64,000 bases of DNA from Cladochytrium replicatum (GCA_025526935.1 JAHLKD010000012.1:434001-498000); one strand, 5' to 3'; shown: positions 10,706 through 22,883, counted from the first letter of the stretch. Numbers and translations: made by a program. The notes: a model not told the origin generated them from the sequence alone.

Positions 10706-12586
10706 ATGCCCCGCAATTCAAAACAGCCCTCTCCACCCGTCGGAATCCAGTTCCCCGCTGATCCGCGAAAGCCCGACGAGAATCCGCGCGGCTCCACTTT
10801 CGGAAACAAGGGCGCGTGGGCCGCTGCAGTCAGGAGTGTCGATCCCGCCGCTGCACAACGCATCGAAAAGGAGAAGGCTTGGCGTCAGAAATACACGAAG
10901 TGAGCCATCAAACGGCCCGTAGGCTGGCCTGTGGTGATCTCACGCTCATTTCAATAGATACATTGTGGAGAATGTTCGCATCAGCTCTCAGTCCCGCGAA
11001 AATGTATGATGATGTCAAACTTTTTTTTGTATGTGCTTTGGTGCCTGATGCTTAGTCTCTGTCACTATGTAGGCACTAAAAATCGCACAAGCGGGCTTGG
11101 ACTATTGCTACGACAACTTTCAGTTTATTCGCGACGGTGAAGCATTGTCTTTCGATGCCGCATTGAACCGGTTCACAGAAAACGTCTTCAAGACTGGAGT
11201 CATTAAAGGCACCGCACCTGCTGCCAAGAGAGTTTTGGAGGTAGATCTATTTTTGAGCATTAATCGTACTTTTCCAAAGTTCGTCGTGTGCTTTTAGGTG
11301 CCCTACAAAGGCAGCAACCTCTCCGGTGAAGCACTGGTTTCCCAGCTCAACAAGTGGGCAGAGAAGGGTACAATCGAGCGGACCACTGCTGACTCGATCA
11401 TCAATGTCGTTCGCAACCAGGACCAATGGCTGGATTTGTCAGACACATACTTTGTCTTGCTTGGAGCAGGATCTGCAATGGGACCCTACCCTATCCTCAT
11501 GGCTCTCGGAGCCAACGTCATTGCTATTGACCTTGACCGCCCTCAGATCTGGAAACGACTCTTTGAGATCGCAAAGAACAGCCCTGGAACCCTCACGTTC
11601 CCCACAAAGATCGACATCCCAGACGGCAACGAAGAATTGCTTGCTCAAAATGCGGGAGCGAACTTGTTCACTGACACTCCCGAGATTCGTAACGTGAGAA
11701 AATTGCATCAAAAGGTTATCGGGAGCGACTGACTTTTCATTTCGGCAGTGGCTGCTGAACGTTCACCCTGGAAAGAAGCTCGTGGTCGGTTCATACGCGT
11801 ACCTGGACGGAGAGCTGCATGTCAAAGTTTCATTGGCCATGGACGCGATCGTGCGTGATTTGACCGCCAAGCGCAAGGTGAGTAATGAAAAGTGAAGACT
11901 TGGCCAAGAGACCCATTTTCAAAATCTTTTAAAAAAAGGCATCTTGTGCCTACCTTTGCACTCCTACCGACTGTCACGTAATTCCAAAAGAGGCCCACGA
12001 TGCGTCGAAACGTAATCTCGACTCTCTCGGTGTTACCACAGTCTTCAGACCGGCATTGACCGCGAACGCCCTTCCCGCCGCTGGAACTCCCAACGAACCT
12101 CTTTACATTGTCGATGCACTCGTGAATGCGCAGGGTCCGAACTACTCGCTTGCGAAACGCATCCAGCACTGGCGCGCAATCATTGCTCGCGAGAAAACGG
12201 GCGTTATTGTATCGACCAACATTGCTCCTTCGACCTCGACGGTTTCAGTGACATCTAACAAGAGCTTTGCGATGGCTTACAAGGGCATGCACTACTTCCA
12301 ACCATTGGAAGTGTTTGCGCCGGAGACTTCCAACACGGTTATGACTGCTCTACTAGTCAATGATTTGCGAAACAAGGCCTCAGTCGCAAACCCTGCAAAC
12401 ACTCTTTCGAACCCCTTGGAATTGTTCAAAGAAAATTCTTTCCATGGCGGAGTGTGGAGGATCGCATACAAAATGGACGACATTGGCGTTCCCTCGCTCG
12501 GACTATACCTTGTCACGAGCCCTCTTGCCTTGTCAATTTATGTCGGGATTGTGGCAGTTTTGGGTTTTGTTTTGCTTGGATTTTAA
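10706..12586 (+). CDS. Conserved protein with Rossmann-like motif and C-terminal membrane anchor
   Basis: Not recognised as a named enzyme. Exons 10706-10899, 10958-11003, 11073-11240, 11298-11693, 11749-11877 and 11939-12586 join in phase to 526 residues. The N-terminus is proline-rich and basic. A glycine-rich beta-alpha-beta segment, YFVLLGAGSAMGPYPILMAL followed by ANVIAIDLDRP, looks like a dinucleotide-binding Rossmann motif, with a late aspartate that would favour NAD. The last 25 residues are hydrophobic (LALSIYVGIVAVLGFVLLGF), suggesting a tail anchor. I recall similar proteins only as hypothetical entries in protists and algae; that is memory, not a search. Substrate and pathway unknown. 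Confidence 0.75.
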
Positions 12587-12694
12587 GTGTTTAACTTTGG
12601 ATAGTGCAATCTCATGTCTTTTTGCTTGATTTACGGCAACTTCCTTGCACTCAAGGCTGCAGAGCATCTTTATTATATTTGCCGTTTCAGATTT

Positions 12695-13853
12695 CTACCA
12701 CGAGTAAACTTGCTTTCTCGTTTGCGCCAGATCCTTGGCTGATGGATCTACGTTCCCTCTCCAAATCTCGCGGAAGATTTGGCTTCCAAGCATCGTGGTT
12801 TCGAGAATGGGTTTCGCATGGCAGGTTTTGACCCGACCGTACCAAACTCCCTCTGGATACGCGATGACATTCCCGGCGAACTTGTGTCCTAGAAATAAAG
12901 ATTTTCAGAAGATCTGGGAACGAAACAGTCTGTATGGGAGGGTCACATACCTCCAAAGTGCGACACACCGTAAACGAGCACACTTCCTCTAACGCCAAGG
13001 GTCTCAATCTCTTTGGAGAACTGGCGCACGAGCATGGGACCGGCGACACCGCAGCGTTTATCGCGCTTCTTGTGGGTGCATACCAAGACAAGACCCTTTA
13101 CAACAGCTCCCGATGTGGCCGTATCATCGAGCAAATCCGGAATCACCCACGCCGGAAATAATTGTCCAACGTCTTGTTTCCCGTAGATCCTAGGCGCCTT
13201 AAAGTCCCTCAGAACATGTGGTTCGTTTTCCGGAGGCGAATCAGCCTCGCCCCAACGACCGGACGGCTCCACCAGGCGGGGGCCAAACACCGTGTCCCGC
13301 ACAACAGCACCGCTCTTCGTCGCCGTGAGGTACGCTGAGAGGACAGCGACCGCTTCGTCTGGGGTTGTGGAATCATGGGTGAACGAGAACGACGCAAGGT
13401 CAGGGAGAACAACCACTTCGGTCTCTGCGACGGGACGATGGTCGGCGCCGTCCTTGTAGCGCTTGAACGTGCCGATAGGAACGCGGTCGCAGGCGCTCGC
13501 GATGACCTTCACGCCGACGAGGGGAGCGACTTCCGCGGCGAGGTTCATGAGGCTGGATTCGAAGGTGGTGGTGTTCGAGTACAGGACGCCATCGGATTCC
13601 AGTCGCTCGGGCCAGATTCGACCGGTGCTATCGCGACCGAAAGAAGAGCAGACGAGGATGTGGACTCCTTTTGTTCACGGGTGTGAAAAGGGATTTCGAA
13701 CTCAGTCATTTGATTTCAACACTTACCGTATGGTTTTACGCTGCCTGACATGGGACCCTCTTCGATTTTGGATTGGATGTAGCCGGGGAGCTGCTCGTGG
13801 TCCGAGCATTGAGCAGTGCACCCACCGCAAGGGTCGGCGTCTGTGAAGTCCAT
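12695..13853 (-). CDS. Sucrase/ferredoxin-like family protein (Apd1/Aim32 type)
   Basis: Thioredoxin-like ferredoxin fold protein of the sucraseferredoxin-like family, to which yeast Apd1 and Aim32 belong; these bind a 2Fe-2S cluster through Cys and His. The start ATG at 13853 gives MDFTDADPCGGCTAQC with a CxxCxxxC cluster at the N-terminus. One intron near 13674-13734 joins in phase to HILVCSSFGRDSTGRIW. The body ends in the family signature: CTHKKRDKRCGVAGP, then VSHFGGHKFAGNVIAYP and VWYGRV. A second intron lies at the SHFGG-HKFAG junction (about 12890-12948). Histidines in the GGHKFAG motif are the expected cluster ligands. It is divergent from the ACP gene. Confidence 0.88.
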
Positions 13854-14097
13854 TTTCCGACCTGCCCAGGCCACCACTGGCAGTCGGGCATGATTTATTC
13901 TATTTTAGAAAGTAGTATTTTTAAACAGAAAGCAAGCTGGTGTTGCTACTCGCTACTATCAATCCGCTCGACTCTCCCTCGTACTCCCTCATTCCCTCCC
14001 TCCTCCTCCAGCGTTCTCATTGCCACTCCCTCCCTGCTGTGCACTGCCACTTTCCGTTTTTGAACTCTCCCCAGAATCAGTTCGAAGCTAAAGCTCA

Positions 14098-14627
<530 letters not shown>

Positions 14628-14761
14628 AAAAACGCTTGAAGTTCGCTCACTGTAGATGTTTTGTTTGAACAAAGATGTGAGGTTCCCGTCCTCGTTGAAA
14701 CACACAAGTTTTATGCACACCTCTACACGATCGACGTCGACCTTTGCACATTTTTGCACTG

Positions 14762-16938
14762 CTAGTACGAAGCGGGCTTTTTCTTTGAAGGTTTTCTTTG
14801 CTGACGGTTGTTCATGTCGTCCACGATTTTGTCCGCTCGCTCCTTCACCAGCTGAGGTCGATTCAAGAGCTTATGAATGGCCTTCTGCTCCTTCGACAGC
14901 TGCAAGTTCAGTTCCGTTTGAAACTTTGTGCGATCCCGCGACACTTCCTGAGTGTTTGTCTCATATTGTCGATGCAGTCGACGAGATCGCCTCACGGATT
15001 CTGTAATGATTTGCCTGTAGGTGGGAATGTTCTCAGTTGTGTAAGTTCATCGTTGGGTTAAGGATGGCTGGATTTAGTAGTGAAAGACGTCAGGATTGTA
15101 ATTTTTGACGTGGATATGGTAGTGATTCCCGAATTATCTCTGAGCGATGTATTTTCAGAGAACGGCGCTCTTTGCTGCCAAACCCAAAGTCTTTGAGGTA
15201 CTGGGTGATCAATGGACTGGTTGCGTACACATCGAACCAGACTCGATGCGTCTGTGATCCTGGCCCCATTGTGCATGAAAGGATCTGGGAAAATGAGTGT
15301 GTGGGTATCTTCACTCCAGAGCTCGGGCAAGTCACCTGGTTAGAACTTGGGTCTGCACGAGACTTGACCAGAGGATCGGACACGGCAGCAGTCTCCTCTT
15401 GAATGAGTTCCAGGGTACCTTCAGCAAGGCTTAAGCCAAAAACAGATCACTTTCCGTTGTGTAAACCACAACGACCCAAATCACCCCCTTGCCTTCTCGT
15501 TTGCGGCAGTCGTCTTTTGTGCGCTCTTTTTGGTTGATGCCTGGCGGCTTGCTTCCCCAAGAATGGCAGCAAGGAACGTACGGCTTGATTCCTGTTTTAA
15601 TCCATAAGTTTTTTTTTTGTTTTGTTTCAACATTAGAAGATGGGATCTATTTCTTATTTGTTCCTTCACCTGTGATCCATTCTGTAAGCAAGTCGCAGAG
15701 TTTTACTTGAAACTCCAGGTTGAACGCGTGTTCGCTCTTCGGAAAGCAGGCGCTAAACGCGATCCATATCGACTTGCAAAGAATCTCGGGGTAACTCGAC
15801 AGAAACTCGTCCTTTTTGGGACCCCTATCAAAGCTCATGAACAAGCGGGTGAAATTTTCGCTGATGCGGGAAAAGAGCTTGTGCTCGAGCTCTTTTCGGT
15901 GCATTTCTGCATGGTTACTGATCTTTGACTGGGTCTCTGGATGGTACATTCTCAGAAAGAGATACCAAAAGGTGTCCTCGAAAACCCTTTGGTTCTCCTT
16001 GCTGATGAATTGCGACTTGTACTTGTGGAAAAACTTTGACTTATTTTAAAATAGTCGGTTTAGAGGCTTTCATTTCTGGTTTTGGAACTTACGGATCCCG
16101 TTTTTGACATGGTCGCTTGTCGAATGACCACCGCCGGTGCTATCGACTTTGGCAAAGGAGTTGTCTTCTCTTCGTCGAATCCTGGGTACTTTAACAAGGA
16201 AATTCGTTATGACTGTTTTTCAACACGGAGATTTTAAGAGATACCACGGCAAGACGAATATCGTCCACATCTATCACGTCACAGGAGACACCACAATCTT
16301 TGCTACCATCGTTCGCAGTCTTTGACAGCTCAGGCACCTCTGTAAGAAATGTTCTTTCCACTGTCAAAACATTCAGAAATGGTTTTCAGAACCATAGCAT
16401 TCATTCACTGTTACCAATAGCACTAAACGTCGTCGATTGTGTCCCATTGTCCCGGCTTTGACGAGGATCAGAGTAAAACATGCCGTTGTCGTTATCTTCC
16501 CCCGCTAGCTGTACATTACTTTGAATATTTCCCAGTCGGAGTGTTACGGTAAGCCGTCCAATGTATTCACTCAGCTTGTCGAGATCACGAAGTCCAAGAG
16601 GATGCACTGACCGCCAACCATGTGAGCGGGGGGTGATTGCCATGTTTCAAGACGTGCTGGTTTTGTACCGTGCAAGTCATAGACCTCGGGAACACTGGTG
16701 GGATTGAACTTCTCGTTGGAGCTACCACCTGATCCTATTGATTGAGCACCGCAAGCGAACTTTAACTAACAGGTTTACTCTTAAGGACAGCCGTTGTGAT
16801 GTCTTTGATGTGTGAATCAAGGTCAGGAAGCAGAGAGACTGGGCCTCCCCGAAGTCCGTTGTCGATTCCCGGCCATCGGTCTTGTACAATCGAGCTCTGC
16901 GCCGATGAAGAGCGTGTTCGATGGTTCCCTTGAAGCAT
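14762..16938 (-). CDS. FAM227-like protein (FWWh domain), cilium-associated family
   Basis: Rebuilt from at least eight small exons. ATG 16938 opens MLQGNHRTRSSSAQ, which joins through a phase-1 intron to SGGSSNEKFNPTSVPEVYDLHG. Later pieces read FSAIEVPELSKTANDG, YPGFDEEKTTPLP and the core exon 15651-16040 with FEDTFWYLFLRMYHPE, FTRLFMSFDRGPKKDEF, YPEILCKSIWIAFSACFPKS and CDLLTEWITG. After another intron come IKPYVPCCHSWGS, FDVYATSPLITQYL and a basic C-terminal coiled region ending KKKPASY. The FWWh-type motif, the Phe/Tyr-rich order and the SPLI..YL element match FAM227, a family described from sperm and ciliated organisms. Two internal splice junctions (near 16450-16590 and 15030-15110) are not settled. 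The call rests on pattern memory. Confidence 0.62.
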
Positions 16939-17311
16939 TTGCGTTCAATATCCCTCGGGTCTGATGGAATCAAAAGTGCAGAGGCATGATTGGACGTACA
17001 ATCTCAATTAACTTGTACTATGAGAAAATTAAGTGATGTAGAAAAATCAAAAAATTGAATTGCAAGCCTTCAAACATCGTCACCATCTACTGTTGCGTTC
17101 GCGGTCGCTTCACAACCCAATTGACGATAGCAAGGATTTATGGGAAACCAAAGTTTATAAACATGAAAACTATTTCCGCTCAAATTGGGCACGCTGATTG
17201 GACATTGCAATTGACTCTTCACGCAGGGATCGATCGATCAGTTTGGCTACCGAAAGCAGTGTTTTTGTAGCGAAGCACCGGCCCGTTGCTACCGACTGAA
17301 CGAGAGGAACC
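16939..17311. promoter_or_regulatory. Divergent intergenic region, FAM227-like / G-alpha
   Basis: A 373 bp AT-rich gap between two start codons pointing outward. Small open frames here have no coding character. It presumably holds both promoters. A CCAAT element occurs near 17115 (aacccaattgac). Confidence 0.35.
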
Positions 17312-18910
17312 ATGGGCTGCTGCAACTCCAGGTTGGAGAAGATCGGCAATAACAAAGTCAAAAATAGCATAGGTTAGTGAAACACCGGTGAAGACCAAAT
17401 ATGCCCTCCTAGCCTCGTCCATTGATCCTTTGACAACGGCCTAACATAGTTCTGTTTCAACAACAGATGCGCAACTCGAGCTATCTTCGTATCAAGATAA
17501 GCTCCAGTTCAAGATCTTGCTGCTGGGATCGGGAGAGTCTGGAAAGTCCACGGTGCTGAAGGGCATCAAAATCATCAACAAAATCCAAATGACCGATCAA
17601 GAGCTTCTTGATGTAGCCAACAGTTTGAGACGAAATGTCGTTCAGTGCATGAATGTTCTGATCGAGCACGTTGCGATTTTCGGGTACGAGGTTCCAGCCG
17701 AGCTGAAAGTAGGCAATGTTCTGTGTTTTGAGCATAAAATTCATTCTCATGCCCGGAAAGCCCAAAATGGACCACCTGGTAAAGTTGAACGATGGGACTG
17801 AGGACGACTTCACTACCGAAGCAGTTGATTACATTATGGCTCTGTGGAAGGACGAGGTTATACAGAAGGTCTGGGCTAGACGGAAGGAGTACTGGATCTT
17901 GGATTCTGCGGAGTAGTAAGTGTGCATTTATCATTCTGGTTGCAAAAACACTAGCGAAGTGATCGACTGCGACCTTTTTCCGAGACACGTCGTTAACTGG
18001 GCTGCTTCTTATTCTTTTCTTCCATGAAATTTTCAAGTTACTTCAACAATGTCGAGAGATTTGGACAGGATGATTTTAAGCCAACTGAAGAAGATGCGGT
18101 TATGGCTAGAGTCATGACAACCGGAATCATCACCACGGAGGTCAAATCCGGACCAGTTCAGTTCTCGTACGTAAACTATCGTGGAATTCCTTCTTAGATT
18201 GCGCTTAAACCAATAATCAGAGTAATTGATGTCGGAGGTCAACGGAATGAGAGGAGGAAATGGATTCACACCATGGACAACTGCTCTTTGATCGTTTACG
18301 TCGTGAACTTGGCCGGTAGGTAGCTGCTTTGTTGAATGGAATGACCTCTTTTTATCGATGCACTTCGATTACAGGATACAACTCAGTCCTTTTCGAGGAC
18401 CAGACTCAGAACCGCATGGTCGAGTGTCTAACTCTCTTCCAGCAGCAGGTCAACAATCCTTTGTTCGCAACGACACCCTTTTTTGTTCTTTTCAACAAGA
18501 AAGACCTTTTCGAGGCTAAAATCAGAGAAGATCCCATCACAACCTGTCCATGCTTCACCGATTATACTGGTAGGATACTTTTAAAAGAAATCATCGGCCT
18601 GTGACTAAAGTACATCAGGCTCTGGTGAGCTGAGAGATTGCTTGACATTCGTCGAGAACAAGTTTAGGGTACAAACATTAGATATTCTGTTATGGACATG
18701 CATTGATTTCTAATTCTACAGGAGCAAATCAAGCTGGGATCTCCTGACCGCCTGAAAGTTTTCCATATTGCAGCAAGGCTAAAGCAGGATATTAGGGAGG
18801 TTTGGGAGGAGCTGGTGCAGCACATTCGTACCACGCATAAGAAGGACATTGATACAGCAATCAAATATTTGGAGAAGCAAGGCGTTCTTGAACCCAGTTC
18901 GGCAAAGTGA
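17312..18910 (+). CDS. Heterotrimeric G protein alpha subunit, divergent
   Basis: Membrane-linked GTPase relaying signals from G-protein-coupled receptors. Exons 17312-17372, 17467-17708, 17761-17915, 18038-18166, 18221-18315, 18375-18569, 18619-18668 and 18722-18910 join in phase to 371 residues. MGCCNS at the start fits N-myristoylation on Gly2 and palmitoylation on Cys3/4. The P-loop is GSGESGKST at 41-49. Switch I keeps the catalytic Arg (ARVMTTGI), switch II keeps Gln (DVGGQRNERRKW) and G4 is FNKKDLF. The G5 position, normally TCAT, reads HIAARLKQD, so the guanine-contacting motif is largely lost. The tail ends LEPSSAK with no cysteine near the C-terminus. Receptor coupling may therefore differ from standard classes. 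Confidence 0.93.
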
Positions 18911-19051
18911 ATAAAACCAAAGATTTCCATAAAATATAACTTTTCTCATTCTTTTCCATACCGGGAACATAGCGGGAACAGAGGTTTGTTGACTGTTCCC
19001 AAATAGGCAGGTGTTGGCAGTGTGAATGCTGGCAGCCTGGGACGTTTAAAA

Positions 19052-20144
19052 ATGTCCCAACGCTTGCACAGGACACCAGAAAAAGCCAAAAGCTCACCCC
19101 GCCGCCAGGTACTTCAAGATCAACGGTTTGGAAATTGTAGTAACTCATATGAAGGTTGCATAGAAAAAAGGCAAAAAGTGGGAAGTATTTGGAAATGGAC
19201 TCGCTTCCACAGGACCGCAGGGATTGGAATCGGGACTAAACGCTCTCCGAGAGAAGATCCTTTCAGAGCGACAGGGAAAGGAGAAGCTACGAGTTCGGAA
19301 TCCGCCAACTCCTATGACTTCGTTCTTGATCCCCAGTGGGACGGTTGATGGTGCCCCTGCCATGAACCCATCCGACTTTGATCTCGCATTTCTTCATGCG
19401 GTGCTAAACGACATCAGCAACGTTCCCGTCTTTGATTCGTGTGAGGGCGATATTTCGACGCTTAGAGTGGGCATGGAGATTGATCCTCCATTCATGCGAG
19501 AAAATCTTGGTGGGCTGGCCAGCAAGCGTCAATGGGCATGGATGTGGGACGACCCTGAGCAGCCTGACAAGCTCTTTGTCCATGAATGGAAGGGGGTGTC
19601 TCCATTAGAGCATTCTACGAGGCTTAATGACACAGAAAAGGAACATGAAAATTCATTGGCAAGTACAGACTTTGAGGACAAAAGGGTATCAAGAAGTCTT
19701 ACAGTCTTACTTTTATAGAAGATCGACGAGCTACCCCTTACGCCGTTGTTGGATCTTACAGAAACTGATCACGGAGATTATGTGGATGTTAAACGGGAAC
19801 CGATTGATGTCTTCGATTTCAACGAGCTAGATCAAGTTCTCAATGGGCTGACGTGTATGATGCATCACGCAGAGTTTCCGCAGACACCACAGGATTCCTT
19901 GAAGTTTGCCACAACATCCGTGAAACACGTCAAAGGCGACTTGGGCCGGGCGGCGAGGATTGTAGATGAAGAAATTGAGTTTGTGACTGAGGAACTACTG
20001 AGGCTCTATGCAGCGGATGGCGACGCCGAGATTTTCGCACAAATTCGAATTAAGTGTGATAATTACATTGAAGATTTGGAGAAGAACTCGCATGAGGAGC
20101 TCCTCAAATTTCGCGAGACGGGTTTGTGGTTCAAAAATAGCTGA
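19052..20144 (+). CDS. Unrecognised acidic protein
   Basis: I do not recognise this gene. The likely start ATG 19052 gives MSQRLHRTPEKAKSSPRRQ, then an intron (donor at or after 19109) of unsettled acceptor, then a long exon in the frame LESGLNALREKILSERQ from about 19200 to 19657. A short intron follows after HENSLA, and the last exon reads KIDELPLTPLLDLTETD to the stop at 20144. It is acidic, with a probable helical region near the end (ARIVDEEIEFVTEELLRLYA and ADGDAEIFAQIRIKCDNYIE). No signal peptide or membrane segment. The 5' exon border needs transcript data. Confidence 0.6.
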
Positions 20145-20361
20145 AGTGCGGTTGAATGACTATGGTTTTCGTGAGAGATTTGTGAATAAGTTCCTCTTCT
20201 ATTGTTTCCAACGTACTGTCAACTGTCCCAGATAGTTTTGGCAATCCTATCTCTTCTCTGAAGCGATTTTATCTTTCCCAGAAATAGAGCCAGCAACTAT
20301 GCCGTAAATGTGAGGACTACAAACGTATGTTCAGTCAACCTCACATAGCAGCAGAAAGGAT

Positions 20362-20795
20362 TTACAAATTTGAAGGATATCGGGAATCTTCCTGGAAGAG
20401 GGCCTTCGTCTGCTTCAAGCCCCCATTCGTTCCGGTTTCTGGTTGAAACTGTGTGTGAGGAGAAACAAAGAAATAAGCGTTCGTCTTACCAGCTCGAAAA
20501 ACGCTCAGTGTGTTCTTGTAGCCATTAAAGCTCAAATAATCGAAAATAAGTTCATTGATTAGGACGTTCTCGTCTGAGATCGCTGCCAATGGTGGCCCGC
20601 TTGGTCCGTCTTCCACTCCACTGTTCTCTTCCAACACAGCGAAAATATTGGCTCTGATCAGTGCACGCAACTTCGCCAGCTGATTTTTCCTCTCAAGCCC
20701 TTCACGAAGCGCTTACACAAACATCATCAGAACACACATTCAGACTCACGGACTAACATACCACCACGCAGTTCCTCGTATTCAGACACTTCCAT
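20362..20795 (-). CDS. CEP20: Centrosomal protein 20 / FOPNL homologue (LisH-type)
   Basis: Small centriole/basal-body protein needed for ciliogenesis in animals and ciliates (also called FOR20). Three exons, 20762-20795, 20490-20711 and 20362-20438, join in phase to 110 residues. The sequence begins MEVSEYEELRGALREGLER, continues LAKLRALIRANIFAVLEE and then the TOF/LisH core INELIFDYLSFNGYKNTLSVF followed by RAETG, the usual family order. The C-terminus is shorter than in animals. An in-frame extension upstream of the ATG (about 12 codons) leaves open a further 5' exon. It lies 105 bp downstream of the MADS gene on the same strand. Its presence points to a flagellated organism. Confidence 0.83.
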
Positions 20796-20899
20796 TTCGG
20801 GAAGGTGTGGCTTTGCCTCGAAATGTCCTTCCTAATCAAAATTGTATCTGGATATTATTATATATTCAATGACCTGGAAACATATATAAATTACTTTCT

Positions 20900-22465
20900 C
20901 TACTTTCGGGATTTCTTGGCGGGAGAGCTTGTAGCGCTATCTGTTGGATTCCTAGCCTTTCTCTTAATTGCCCCATGCCTGTGAAATGGTAAGTGTGCCG
21001 AAGAATAATAAACTCAAATCACTCACTTCATCGTGCTTTCATCCCCACCTTGCCGATTCAACTGCGGCGATGTACTCTGCTCACTGTGCTGAAGATAATC
21101 AGAAGCCCCCGTTTGGCGATTCCCTTGTTCAGATGACTGGGCTGAAGCGTGTGAGGTTGCACCGTGCTCGAACGGATTCACCTGAGGTACGTTGGACCCA
21201 ACGAAGTTGGCAAGGCGCGCGGTTCCCCAGGGGAAGTTTCCCACCGCTGGAGAGCCGTCCGGGAAAGAGAGGTTGCTTAAATCTCCGTAAAAGTCTGCAG
21301 TTGGAAAGAAAGTGGATGGCGACGGCAAGATAGCATAGTTCGGATTTACTGAAGCTTGATTGTCCTGCGCCTGAGTTGCATTTACAAATGAGGGATTGGG
21401 GACAATAGCAATCCGACGACTTACATAGTGACCTATTTCCTGCACGGGATGAGTCTGGCTATGCGGCGCGTTAGGGTCGCCGGAAGGCACAACCATACCG
21501 TCTTCTCCAACATGCGTGGCTTCTCCTTGATTGTTGTCTGGGTTTTGCTGATGAAGAAGAACGGGATCAGTTTTAGCTAGTACGAAGTGTCAAAACTATG
21601 CTCACGGCTGCAAAGTACAAAGTCACGTTGCTCATGTCCTTAAAGATGTGCTTTAGACAGTTGCGCATATAGATTATTAATTGAAGCTCACCGCGACAAT
21701 TGCATTTTTGTCCGCACTATGGGGGCTGATCTGCTGGGGGTACTGAATGGCTACCGCTTGATGCTGCAACGGAACGGGCTGAATGCGCTGTGCTGGCTGG
21801 GGTTGTATACGCTGAACTCTCTGGATAGGCTGGACAGGTTGAATGTTTTGGGCAGGTTGAATGTTTCTAACGTGGCTTCCTGGCTGTATGTTGGGCAAAA
21901 TGGGCTGATGCATTTGGACTTGTTGACGAAGGAATTGTTCAGGTGGAGAGACAACCAAGTTTTGTTGTGGATATTGGTGATTCAGTGACGTCGACCCTCT
22001 AGTTTCTTCAGGGAACTCCCCTTCCTCTTCGTCGTTTTCAATGTTAATGAACTTGAAGATTATATCATGAGTACGAACAACCAGATATTTGCATTGAGCG
22101 TGCTTACGTCCATATTCGTCCGACTTTCGTGAGGCTCATTGTACTGCATAAAAAGGGTTAATCAGTCGAAACGCAGATATATAAATGTGTCAGGTACCTC
22201 TGTGTACTTAAGAAGAATCTGGTCCATATCAGAGCTGGCGAACTGAACTAGCTTGTTGTTGTGGTTGAAGATGATGAGCGATATCTCACAATCACACAGA
22301 ACACTGAGCTCGTATGCCTTCTTCATTAGGCCGTACTTCCGCTTCAGAAATGTTACCTATAGTAATTTGTTCAAAGAGTTGTTATCAGCACTGGGTTAGT
22401 TGATATCTTACCTGACGGTTGCGCTCATCCTGAATCTGCTGGATCTTAATTTTCTTGCGGCCCAT
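20900..22465 (-). CDS. MEF2/Rlm1-type MADS-box transcription factor
   Basis: DNA-binding regulator; fungal relatives act in cell-wall integrity signalling downstream of a MAP kinase. ATG 22465 starts [18 protein letters not shown], an intron splits the MADS box, and it resumes [20 protein letters not shown] then [20 protein letters not shown] and [11 protein letters not shown], which is MEF2-class rather than SRF-class. After [11 protein letters not shown] the protein turns acidic ([12 protein letters not shown]), then Gln/Pro-rich with imperfect repeats of IQPxQ between about 21760 and 21890. The end is basic, SSPAKKSRK plus TAG at 20900, a possible nuclear localisation signal. At least six exons. 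The disordered half probably serves for activation. Confidence 0.9.
21745..21895 (-). repeat. Imperfect IQP/VQP coding repeats in the MADS protein
   Basis: About ten degenerate repeats of Ile-Gln-Pro or Val-Gln-Pro with variable spacers (for example [20 protein letters not shown]). On the plus strand they appear as repeated ctggatagg/ctggacagg/ttgaatg units. They lie in the Gln/Pro-rich C-terminal half. Confidence 0.7.
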
Positions 22466-22883
22466 TTTGAAGAGTAAGCAGCGGTGTGATTCAAATCAGG
22501 ATGCAGGATGTTTGAGAGCAGGTCCCTCCGGGCGCAAGGGTGACTTGCTGGTGCTGTGCGGAACGCTTGGCAGCTGTTGCGGTGCAACAAAGTCGATTTC
22601 GGTATATATGTTGCAGCTTGTTGATGCTGGCCGGTACACGTGATGTGCAGGCGCAGCCCAATCGTAGCGTGGAATTTGCAGATTTGCAGGGCAAACATTC
22701 CTGAAATAGCAGCGGACTATGCACCTGGAGCTGGCTGACCTCTACGCTGCCAAAGAATAAACAACATTCCATCCAATCAAGAAAATTTATCTGTTTCTAA
22801 AGCATAAACACTCAACTCGGTTTGCTCCTCGTCCTCCGTGTTAGAGAACACTAGTGCTGCGTTCTGTCACAGATCAAGCTACA
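22466..22883. promoter_or_regulatory. Divergent intergenic region, MADS factor / NIPA transporter
   Basis: A 418 bp region between outward-facing start codons. Open frames here show no family resemblance. A CCAAT element is present near 22772 (catccaatcaag), and an ATTGG-type complement near 22660 (gcccaatcgtagc). It presumably holds both promoters. Confidence 0.35.
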
